From Nostoc sp. CHAB 5715 (GTDB lineage: Bacteria > Cyanobacteriota > Cyanobacteriia > Cyanobacteriales > Nostocaceae), in contig NZ_JAIVFR010000141.1 in NCBI RefSeq assembly GCF_020829685.1, positions 1 to 10,380 of the forward strand: a DNA stretch of 10,380 nt, given 5' to 3'. Position numbers and translations under genes: made by a program. Shown here in pieces: positions 1 through 6,235 of this stretch. Each line of letters opens with the position of its first letter. Within the stretch, counting starts at the first letter, position 1. The notes under the pieces are model-generated. The model was not told the origin of the DNA. It did no database searches and saw only the letters and a program-made list of their open reading frames with translations.

Positions 1-435
1 CAGCCGCGCTATACCCAGCCCGGCCCGCAGGCCAGGCCCCAGGCGCCGAAGATCAGCGGCTACGCGGCCAGCAATGCGCTAACCGTGCGCGTCCGGGAGC
101 TGTCGGCAGTGGGAGCGATCCTCGACAAGGTCGTCAGCCTCGGCGTCAATCAGGGCGGGGACATCAGCTTCGTCAATGATGACCCGAAGCCGAGCCTGGC
201 CGAAGCGCGCAAGCGTGCCGTCGGTGATGCCATGGATCGGGCGCGCATACTGGCCGAGGCGGCGAACGTGAAGCTGGGACGCATTCTCTCGATCGAGGAG
301 AGCCCGGTACGACAAGGTCCGGTGCCGATGGGCAAGGTGATGCGGGCAGCCGCGGCCGACAGCTTCGTTCCGGTCGAGCGCGGCGAGAACAGCTATGGCA
401 CGAGCGTCAACGTGGTCTTCGAGATCGCTCCGTAA
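1..435 (+). CDS. SIMPL (DUF541) domain protein, 3' end only
   Basis: This is the C-terminal 144 residues of a protein whose start lies before the window; the frame is open from base 1 to the TAA at 433-435. The residues around GYAASNALTVRVRE, followed by a 'vGaiLDkVVslGvNqggdisF' type stretch and an 'A..rAv.dAm.rA..lAeaa.vklGrilsI.E' helix, are typical of the SIMPL family (the Brucella BP26/Omp28 group). Family members are usually exported to the periplasm or outer membrane; several form channel-like oligomers and some are linked to oxidative stress, but no enzymatic role is established. A signal peptide would be expected upstream and cannot be seen here. The proline- and glutamine-rich stretch at fragment residues 2-16 is probably a linker within the protein. 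The next gene on the same strand begins 40-100 bases downstream, so co-transcription is possible but not shown. Confidence 0.88.
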   Translation, partial: QPRYTQPGPQARPQAPKISGYAASNALTVRVRELSAVGAILDKVVSLGVNQGGDISFVNDDPKPSLAEARKRAVGDAMDRARILAEAANVKLGRILSIEESPVRQGPVPMGKVMRAAAADSFVPVERGENSYGTSVNVVFEIAP

Positions 436-532
436 CGCGTCGCCGGACGAAGCGGAATATGCAGTAAATTCATAATTGCCGGTTCCAATGGCGACGTCAT
501 GCCATGATGTCAGGCCGCGGATACCTGCTGGA

Positions 533-1603
533 ATGCTCCTGATTACCGATCGCTCGGACGAAAGCCGGGACATTGCGCGAGGCCTCACGCTCTGGGGGCC
601 TTGCGCTGTCGTGGGGCTCGACGGCCAGGCGGGAAGGGCGGATGCGCAGCCCAGGATCGTCGTCAGCGACGTCGATCTCGGGCAGCGGCGCTCGGTCGAG
701 GCCATTCGCGCGGCGCTGGCCCTTCATCGTCGCAAGGGCATGCCCTATCTCTGCCTGCTGCGGGACATGACCGCGCGGTCCACCATCCAGGCGCGAGCCA
801 TCGGCGCGACCGAAATCCTGCCGGCGGAGGTCGCGCCGTCCGTGCTCATGAAGACAATCAGCCATTTGCTGCAGGAACACGAGGGCGGTGATCCCGCGCG
901 GGGCACTGAGGCCTTCACCCGCGCCCATCTCGCAACGGCGGCGGTATCGCTCGCCGATATGCTGGAATCGGCATCCTCAGGAAAAGCGATCCCGCTCGGG
1001 GCGGTCGAGGCGTCCGTAGAGGCGATCGACCAGGCGGCCGGCGCCGCCGACATCGGTGACTGGCTCCAGGTCGTCTGGAGCTACGACGACCTGACCTATC
1101 AGCACTGCATGCTTGTCGCCGGCCTGGCCGCGAGCTTCGCACACCAACTCGGCTTCCACGCCGATGACCGCCGGCTGGTGACGCGCGCCGCGGTGCTGCA
1201 CGACATCGGCAAGGCGCGGATCCCGCTCGACATCCTGCACAAGCCCGGCGCGCTCGACGACGCCGAGCAGGCCGTCATGCGCAACCATCCCGTCATCGGT
1301 CACGAGATGTTGCTGACTCAGGGCGGCTTCCGGCCGGAAGTCCTCGCGGCCGTGCGCTCCCACCACGAATATCTCGACGGTTCCGGCTATCCCGACGGCC
1401 TCAGCGGCGGCGCGATCTCCGACATCGTGCGGATGATCACGGTCTGCGACATCTACGCGGCCTTGATCGAGCGGCGCAGCTACAAGCCGCCCATGCTGCC
1501 CGATCAGGCTTTCGACCTGCTGGTGCTGATGAGCGGCAAGCTGGATCAGGATCTGGTCCGTGCCTTCCGGCAGGTCGTGCTGAAGACGGCTCAGGCGGCC
1601 TGA
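533..1603 (+). CDS. HD-GYP domain protein with receiver-like N-terminus (probable c-di-GMP phosphodiesterase)
   Basis: Predicted cytoplasmic enzyme of 356 residues that hydrolyses the second messenger c-di-GMP. Residues 1-115 fold like a response-regulator receiver (first strand at LLITD, acceptor-like Asp46 in VVSDVDL), but the domain is degenerate: the position of the invariant lysine reads Ala (GATEILPAEV) and the usual Thr/Ser is missing. Residues about 180-350 form the HD-GYP domain with all expected metal ligands: His191, the HD pair 223-224 followed by Lys227 (HDIGK), His252, the His-His pair 277-278, the DGSGYP signature at 282-287, and Asp306. The family name and activity follow from these motifs; the signal sensed is unknown. 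Start choice: in-frame TTG 476 and ATG 488 are also possible, but codons before 533 are unusually AT-ending for this genome, and ATG 533 sits directly before the first receiver strand. No start has a good Shine-Dalgarno sequence. The gene converges on the nucleotidase gene, with 13 bases between the stops. Confidence 0.9.
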   Translation: MLLITDRSDESRDIARGLTLWGPCAVVGLDGQAGRADAQPRIVVSDVDLGQRRSVEAIRAALALHRRKGMPYLCLLRDMTARSTIQARAIGATEILPAEVAPSVLMKTISHLLQEHEGGDPARGTEAFTRAHLATAAVSLADMLESASSGKAIPLGAVEASVEAIDQAAGAADIGDWLQVVWSYDDLTYQHCMLVAGLAASFAHQLGFHADDRRLVTRAAVLHDIGKARIPLDILHKPGALDDAEQAVMRNHPVIGHEMLLTQGGFRPEVLAAVRSHHEYLDGSGYPDGLSGGAISDIVRMITVCDIYAALIERRSYKPPMLPDQAFDLLVLMSGKLDQDLVRAFRQVVLKTAQAA

Positions 1604-1616
1604 CGCCGGCGCCGCT

Positions 1617-3572
1617 TCACCCGCGCATCCGCCACTTCGCGAAGCCCTCGGCCGCATCGCCTGCGGGCTCGGCCTTGAGCCCCTCGGGCAGCTTTCCGGC
1701 CGCGGCCGGCGACGTCACGAAGGTCGCCTCCACGCCCGCAGGCAGGGGCACCAGGGACCAGTTCCCGTCAGCTTTCGGCTCGATCGTGCCCTTCGACAGG
1801 ATATGGCGCACGATCACGTCGCGGTTGAGGTCGGGCGCCTCCAGCACCACCGTCGTCCTGGTCCCCGGGAAGTTGCCGCCGCCCGAGGCGCGGTAGTTGT
1901 TGGTCACGACGATGAACGCGGCCGCCTTGTCGATCGGCTTGCCGGCAAAGGCGAGATCGACGATGCGGCGCGCATCCGGCGCGACGAGCTTGCCGTCATT
2001 GTCGTAGCGCGAGGGTTGCGTGACATCGATCCGGTAGGTCACGCCGTCGATCACGTCGAAATTGAAAGGCGGGAACGCCGGATTGATCAGCGGTTGCTCG
2101 CCGGTTCTGGCCGGGTCGATGCGGTTGAAGATGCCGGCCGAGCGCTCCAGCCATTCGGCCACCTGCGCGCCGGTGATTTTCACGATCTGCACGGTGTTCG
2201 GGTAGAGATAGATGTCGGCGACGTTCTTGATCGCGATCGGCCCGGCCGGGATGTCGGTGTAGAAGGCCGGGCCCGCGCGCCCGCCGGACTTGAACGGGGC
2301 AGCGGCGGACAGCACCGGCAGGTCTTTCCATGCCGTCTGCGCCATCAGCCCCTTGGCATAGGCGATCTGCGCCTCGGCGACGATCTGCACGGACGGGTCG
2401 TCGGCGACCAGCGCGAAGAAGCTGTTGATGGCTGAGGCGGTCGAGCCGACGGGCTCACGCATATAGACCAGCGTCGCCTCGTGGTCGGCCTTGACGCTGG
2501 CGAGCACGGCCGGCTCGGTTGCGGCCTTCGGGACGATCTTGCGATCGGGCATGCGATCGAAGATCGGCCGCGGCTCGACCTTGAAGCCGGCGATACGCCA
2601 GCGCTCGTCGCGCTTCTCCAGTTCGAGGTCCACGATGCCGAGATGCGAACCCCAGAAACCGGGCTGGCAGGCCGGCTTGCCGTGAAGCGTGCCCCTGACG
2701 TTGTCGACGCCGCTGAGCCCGTCGAAGGCCTTGGCGCCGGGGAAGACGAGGTGCTGGTGGCCGGTCAGGATCACGTCGATGCCGTCGAGCGCGGCGAGAT
2801 GCAGGGCCGCATTCTCCTCCATGCCCTTGCGTTCGCCGCCTGCGATCCCGGAATGGCAGAGCGCGACGACGAGGTCGGGGCCGGCCTTCAGCAGCTCCGG
2901 CAGGTGCTTGTGGGCGGCGTTGATGATGTCGGAGGCCGTGACCTTGCCGTCGAGATTGGCCTTGTCCCATTGCATGATCTGCGGTGGCACAAAGCCGATC
3001 ACGCCGATCTTCAGGACATGCTGCTGCCCGGCCTCGTCCTCGAAGCTCTGTTCGAACAGCCGCCATGGATCGGCGAGCGGATAACCGCCGATCTTCTCGA
3101 CATTGGCGCAGACCAGCGGAAACTCGGCCTTGGCGAGCCCGTTTTCGAGGAAGTCGAGCCCGTAATTGAACTCGTGATTGCCGAGCGTGCCGCAGAGATA
3201 GGGCAGGGCGTTCATCGCGGCGATCATCGGATGGATCTCGCCCGGCTTCAGGCCCTTCTTGTAGGCGATGTAGTCGCCCAGCGAGGAACCTTGCAGGAAG
3301 TCGCCATTGTCGAAGAGCAGGCTGTTCTTGGCCTCGGCTTGCGCGGTCTTGATCAGGCTCGCGGTCTTGGCGAGCCCGACCGTGTCGTCGGGAGCGTCGC
3401 GGAAATAGTCGTAAGGCACGACGTTGACGTGGAGATCGGTGGTCCCCAGCACGCGCAGCTTCAGGCGCGCAGGGCTCTGGGCTGCAAGCGCGGAGGGGAG
3501 GCTGGCACCGGCGGCCAATGCTGCAGCCCCCTTCAGCGTGTCGCGGCGGTTGAAGCGGGTTTCGCGTGCCAT
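1617..3572 (-). CDS. cpdB: CpdB-type 2',3'-cyclic-nucleotide 2'-phosphodiesterase/3'-nucleotidase, Tat-exported
   Basis: Predicted periplasmic metallophosphoesterase (651 residues) that opens 2',3'-cyclic nucleotides and removes the 3'-phosphate, releasing nucleosides and phosphate for scavenging. The N-terminus carries a twin-arginine signal (NRRDTLKG, residues 8-15) followed by an Ala-rich hydrophobic stretch and a likely cleavage site near ALAAQS (29-33). The metallophosphoesterase domain (about 38-340) shows TTDLH (Asp46, His48), DNGDFLQG (Asp91), GTLGNHEFNYG (Asn132, His133), His240 and GHQH (271-274), the usual two-metal set. The 5'-nucleotidase C-terminal domain covers roughly 370-600, with its substrate-binding region around the NNYRASGGGNFPG stretch. 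PYDYF and NYGLDFL point to CpdB rather than UshA. An in-frame ATG 20 codons upstream (3632) exists, but the ATG at 3572 has a well-placed AGGAA and puts the Tat motif at the correct distance. Length fits the family. Confidence 0.93.
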   Translation of the reverse strand: MARETRFNRRDTLKGAAALAAGASLPSALAAQSPARLKLRVLGTTDLHVNVVPYDYFRDAPDDTVGLAKTASLIKTAQAEAKNSLLFDNGDFLQGSSLGDYIAYKKGLKPGEIHPMIAAMNALPYLCGTLGNHEFNYGLDFLENGLAKAEFPLVCANVEKIGGYPLADPWRLFEQSFEDEAGQQHVLKIGVIGFVPPQIMQWDKANLDGKVTASDIINAAHKHLPELLKAGPDLVVALCHSGIAGGERKGMEENAALHLAALDGIDVILTGHQHLVFPGAKAFDGLSGVDNVRGTLHGKPACQPGFWGSHLGIVDLELEKRDERWRIAGFKVEPRPIFDRMPDRKIVPKAATEPAVLASVKADHEATLVYMREPVGSTASAINSFFALVADDPSVQIVAEAQIAYAKGLMAQTAWKDLPVLSAAAPFKSGGRAGPAFYTDIPAGPIAIKNVADIYLYPNTVQIVKITGAQVAEWLERSAGIFNRIDPARTGEQPLINPAFPPFNFDVIDGVTYRIDVTQPSRYDNDGKLVAPDARRIVDLAFAGKPIDKAAAFIVVTNNYRASGGGNFPGTRTTVVLEAPDLNRDVIVRHILSKGTIEPKADGNWSLVPLPAGVEATFVTSPAAAGKLPEGLKAEPAGDAAEGFAKWRMRG

Positions 3573-3578
3573 GATCTG

Positions 3579-3583
3579 TTCCT
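3579..3583 (-). promoter_or_regulatory. Ribosome binding site of cpdB
   Basis: AGGAA on the minus strand lies six bases before the ATG at 3572. It decides the start against the ATG at 3632, which would add 20 residues (Arg/Gln-rich, unlike a signal peptide) in front of the Tat motif. Confidence 0.6.
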
Positions 3584-3621
3584 GCGCTTGCCGCTCCAGA
3601 CAGAGGTTAGCATTGCGGCGG

Positions 3622-3636
3622 CGCCGTGACACGGCG
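3622..3636. repeat. Perfect 7-bp inverted repeat (operator-like) upstream of cpdB
   Basis: CGCCGTG and CACGGCG are exact reverse complements around a single central A (3629), giving a 15-base palindrome-like site about 50 bases upstream of the cpdB start. It lies in the 122-base gap between the antitoxin stop and cpdB. The one-base centre cannot form a hairpin loop and no T-run follows, so a dimeric regulator site is more plausible than a terminator. Chance occurrence in GC-rich DNA is possible. No convincing sigma-70 promoter was recognised in this gap. Confidence 0.35.
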
Positions 3637-3694
3637 AAGTTGGCGCCATTCGGCTGTCCCGCGCCCTACATCTCCTTCAACGGCATGTCGGCGC

Positions 3695-3994
3695 TTACTC
3701 CGCCGGCACGACCGCAAGCCGCAGCCCGAGAGCTTTCGTGGCCTTGGCGAGTGTCTCGAGCGTCGGGTTTCCGCCGGGCCGGAATGCCTTGTAGATGGCT
3801 TCCCGGCTCAAGCCGGTCTCTCCGGCGAACGCGGTCACGCCGCGCGCCCGGGCGATGTCGCCGAGGGCGGCTGCGATGAAGGAAGGGTCGCCATGCTCGA
3901 GGGCAGCTTCGATATAGGCGGCCTGATCTTCCGGCGTCCGGAGATAGTTCTGGACGTCGAATTCCCGCGTTTCCATTTTTTTGACGTCGGGCAT
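3695..3994 (-). CDS. HTH antitoxin of a type II toxin-antitoxin pair (HI1420-like addiction module antidote)
   Basis: A 99-residue protein that should bind and neutralise the toxin encoded just upstream and autoregulate the pair by binding its promoter. The N-terminal part (about 12-50: EFDVQNYLRTPEDQAAYIEA, then GDPSFIAAALGDIARARG) is the hallmark of the 'addiction module antidote protein, HI1420 type'. Residues about 52-92 form a helix-turn-helix (FAGETGLSREAIYKAF followed by GNPTLETLAKATKALGLRL). Start: the ATG at 3994 lies two bases after the toxin stop and has AAGGA (4004-4008) nine bases upstream, inside the toxin gene, which suggests coupled translation. The same frame stays open across the whole toxin gene up to an ATG at 4291, but that extension is a shadow of the toxin and lacks family similarity. 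Chromosomal copies of this family are common and their physiological role is often unclear. Confidence 0.9.
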   Translation of the reverse strand: MPDVKKMETREFDVQNYLRTPEDQAAYIEAALEHGDPSFIAAALGDIARARGVTAFAGETGLSREAIYKAFRPGGNPTLETLAKATKALGLRLAVVPAE

Positions 3995-3996
3995 CG

Positions 3997-4284
3997 CTAC
4001 AGTTCCTTCGCCATCTGCTTCGCCCTGGCGATGTCGGCGCTTTGCCGACGCTTGTCGCCGCCGCATAGCAAAATCACCAGTTCCGCGTCGCGCTGGATGA
4101 AATACAGCCGATATCCGGGGCCGTAGTCGATCCGCATCTCGCCAATCCCGTCGAAATGCTTCACGTCGCCGAGATTGCCGCCTTGCGCCCGCCTGATCCT
4201 GGCGACGATCCGGGCCCGCGCAGAGGCATCGCGCAGCCCTTGCAGCCAGTCGGCGAAGACCGTTGTCTCGATGACTCTGATCAC
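3997..4284 (-). CDS. RelE/ParE-superfamily toxin (HI1419-like, Gp49/HigB type)
   Basis: A basic 95-residue protein, the predicted toxin of the module. It begins MIRVIETTVFADWLQGLRD and contains ARARIVARIRR, GNLGDVKHF, GEMRIDYGPGYRLYF and LVILLCGGDKRRQ near residues 70-83, followed by a C-terminal Ala/Lys helix. These are the conserved blocks of the 'addiction module killer protein, HI1419 type' group within the RelE/ParE superfamily. Such toxins usually act as ribosome-dependent mRNA interferases; for this subgroup the target is less well established. The start is GTG at 4284: no other start is in frame before the upstream stop, and the protein then begins where homologues do. The only Shine-Dalgarno-like sequence (GGAG, 4286-4289) is one base from the GTG, so initiation may be weak. 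Toxin precedes antitoxin, the order typical of higBA-like modules. Confidence 0.9.
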   Translation of the reverse strand: MIRVIETTVFADWLQGLRDASARARIVARIRRAQGGNLGDVKHFDGIGEMRIDYGPGYRLYFIQRDAELVILLCGGDKRRQSADIARAKQMAKEL

Positions 4285-4321
4285 GCTCCATGCTGCGCGA
4301 TCAACCGGGTATCTGTCAATT

Positions 4322-4350
4322 TAAATACACAGTCATCCCGGCATCGGCAA
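4322..4350 (-). promoter_or_regulatory. Candidate promoter of the toxin-antitoxin pair
   Basis: On the minus strand TTGCCG (4350-4345) is followed after 17 bases by TATTTA (4327-4322), giving a transcription start roughly 25-35 bases before the toxin GTG. This is the most AT-rich spot in the right half of the window. It includes the 8-base palindrome ATTTAAAT (4319-4326), a possible antitoxin operator. A TTGACA hexamer (4319-4314) is also present but has no recognisable -10 at the right distance. The match is modest and based on inspection only. Confidence 0.3.
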
Positions 4351-4357
4351 GGCCGCC

Positions 4358-6235
4358 CTACACCTCCCGCAGCGGGCGCGGCATCGTCACCGGGCGTGCT
4401 TCCCTTGCCTGCGCGGCGAGCCTGACCGAAGCGTTCACCGCCCCGAACCCGGAATAGCCTCCGCGCCGCTCGACGATCTCGAAGAAGAAGCGCTGCGCGA
4501 AGACATGGGTGTAGACCTGCAGGAACTCGGCGTCGCCATCGCGGTCGTAGAGGATGTGGTGCTCGCGCAATCGCTCGATCAGATCGGGATCGAGCCCGTG
4601 CCGCGCCTCGAGATCCTCGTAGTAGTTCTCGGGGATGTCGAGGAAGGAGAGCCCTGCCGCGCGCATCGCCGTCACCGCCGCGAAGATGTCGGGAGCGTCG
4701 AAGGCGATGTGCTGCACGCCCGAGCCGAAATGCTCGGAGACGAAGCGCGAGGACAGCGTCCGGGTCGCCTGCGAGCCGTTCAGCACGAAGCGGATCGCGC
4801 CGTCGGGGCTGACGAGCGGCCGGCTTTCGACGAGCCCCGCCGGATCGGCGATGGCGAGCTGCGGGATGCGAGCGAGCGCGAACAGCGAGGTGTAGAACAA
4901 GAGCCAGGACAGCATCTCGTCATAGTCCATCGACTGCGAGATGTGGTCGACATGGCCGAGGAGGGCGGGTTCGCGATCCTGCGCGGCGGGTGTCGCGACG
5001 AAGTCGGTCTCCCAGATATGGCCGAGCTCGCCTTGCGGCTGGGTGAAGTAGATCAGCGCGCCGCCGACGCCACGGATCGCGGGGATCTGCATCTCGCCTT
5101 CGCCGACGGGCTGTTCGAAGGCCGGGATCTTCAGCGCTCGGGCGCGCGCCACGGTCTGCTCGACATCCTCGATGCGCAGGCAGATCGCGCAGACGCCGGG
5201 GCCGTGCATGATCGCATGCGACTGCGCAAAACCGTCCTTCTCGGTGTTGAGGACGAGGTTGATCCCGCCCTGGCTCCAGCGCGTCACCGATTTGCTGCGA
5301 TGCGTGCCGGTGTGGCGGAACCCCAGCGCGGACAGGAGCTTGGCGAGCTCGATGGCCGTGTCCTCGTCGAGCGCGAACTCGACGAACTCGACATCGACGA
5401 GCCCGGCGCGCGGCGGCAGGGAGGGCGCGGTCTGGTCGGCGAGCGCAATCAGCGAGCGCATGCCGTCGGTCGCGAGCCGCCGCGCGGAGCCGGCGCGGAA
5501 CTGGTCGTTGAAGATCTCGTGCGAGAGCGGCCCCTTGTAGCCGGTCTGCGCGATCGCCCGGACGAAATCGACGACGGGCAGGTCGCCCTGGCCCGGGAAG
5601 CAGCGGAAATGCCGACTCCAGCTCAGCACGTCCATGTCGAGCTTCGGCGCGTCGGCGAGCTGGACCAGGAAGATCCGGTCGCCCGGTATGGAGGCGATCG
5701 GCCCGAGCGGCGACTGGCGTGCCAGCGTGTGGAAGGAATCGAGGATCAGCCCGATGCGCTCATGGTCGGCCCGGCGCACGATCTCCCAGGCGTCGCGGTA
5801 GTCGTTGACGTGGCGGCCCCAGGCCAGCGCCTCGTAGCCGACGCGGACGCCGTAGCGGGCGGCCAGCTCTCCGAGTTCGCGCAAATCGGCCGCCGCCCGG
5901 TCGATGCCGCCCAGAGCCTGCGGCGAGACGTTCGAGCAGATCAGCATCAGCTCGGCGCCGAGCTCGTTCATGATCGCGAACTTGCGCTCGGCCCGGGCGA
6001 AGGTGCGGGCGCGCAGCGGTTCCGGCATGCCCTCGAAATCGCGGAAGGGCTGGAAGGCGCAGATCGTCATACCGAGATCGGCGACCATGCGGCCGACCTC
6101 GCGCGGGCCGCCGTCGAAGGTCAGGAAGTCGTTCTCGAAGACCTCGACCGCGTCGAAGCCGGCGGCGGCGATCGCCTGCAGTTTCTCGGCGAGGTCGCCG
6201 CTGAGCGAGACGGTGGCGATCGAGGTCGGGTTCAT
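4358..6235 (-). CDS. quiC: QuiC-type 3-dehydroshikimate dehydratase fused to a 4-hydroxyphenylpyruvate dioxygenase-like domain
   Basis: A 625-residue bifunctional-architecture protein. QuiC enzymes dehydrate 3-dehydroshikimate to protocatechuate, linking quinate/shikimate breakdown to the beta-ketoadipate pathway in the cytoplasm. Residues 1-268 are a xylose-isomerase-like TIM barrel (MNPTSIATVSLSGDLAEKL, then FDAVEVFENDF) with candidate metal ligands Glu135 (GYEAL), Asp166 (LILDSFH), Gln192 (VQLADAP) and Glu240 (SHEIF). Residues about 280-605 resemble 4-hydroxyphenylpyruvate dioxygenase (vicinal oxygen chelate fold), with the iron-type triad His431 (HVDHIS), His509 (VQHIAF) and Glu586 (FFEIVER) and the GYSGFGAVN end motif. 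This fusion is characteristic of the Pseudomonas QuiC/QuiC1 group and the length agrees. The ATG at 6235 overlaps the TGA of the upstream oxidoreductase (ATGA), with GGAG about ten bases before it. Last gene of the operon. It could instead act on a related cyclic substrate, but QuiC is the best match. Confidence 0.88.
   Translation of the reverse strand: MNPTSIATVSLSGDLAEKLQAIAAAGFDAVEVFENDFLTFDGGPREVGRMVADLGMTICAFQPFRDFEGMPEPLRARTFARAERKFAIMNELGAELMLICSNVSPQALGGIDRAAADLRELGELAARYGVRVGYEALAWGRHVNDYRDAWEIVRRADHERIGLILDSFHTLARQSPLGPIASIPGDRIFLVQLADAPKLDMDVLSWSRHFRCFPGQGDLPVVDFVRAIAQTGYKGPLSHEIFNDQFRAGSARRLATDGMRSLIALADQTAPSLPPRAGLVDVEFVEFALDEDTAIELAKLLSALGFRHTGTHRSKSVTRWSQGGINLVLNTEKDGFAQSHAIMHGPGVCAICLRIEDVEQTVARARALKIPAFEQPVGEGEMQIPAIRGVGGALIYFTQPQGELGHIWETDFVATPAAQDREPALLGHVDHISQSMDYDEMLSWLLFYTSLFALARIPQLAIADPAGLVESRPLVSPDGAIRFVLNGSQATRTLSSRFVSEHFGSGVQHIAFDAPDIFAAVTAMRAAGLSFLDIPENYYEDLEARHGLDPDLIERLREHHILYDRDGDAEFLQVYTHVFAQRFFFEIVERRGGYSGFGAVNASVRLAAQAREARPVTMPRPLREV

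Noticed and set aside
436..532. Promoter for the HD-GYP gene in the slightly AT-richer gap
   Set aside because: TTGCCG at 476 and CATGAT at 503 are 21 bases apart, too far for a sigma-70 promoter, and no better pair was found.
1601..1616. GC-rich palindrome (GCCGGCGCCGC) between the convergent stops as a terminator
   Set aside because: The palindrome has no loop bases and no T-run on either strand, so it cannot be supported as an intrinsic terminator.
2481..3629. Plus-strand open frame (382 codons) opposite cpdB
   Set aside because: Antisense shadow of the nucleotidase; its composition mirrors the complement of cpdB codons and no domain is recognisable.
3695..4291. A single 198-codon minus-strand gene covering the toxin region and the antitoxin
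   Set aside because: The first 99 codons are an alternative frame of the toxin gene without family similarity, and the antitoxin has its own ribosome binding site and start at 3994.
4330..4357. Terminator after quiC (CGGC-AAG-GCCG hairpin)
   Set aside because: The stem is only four bases and no T-run follows on the minus strand.
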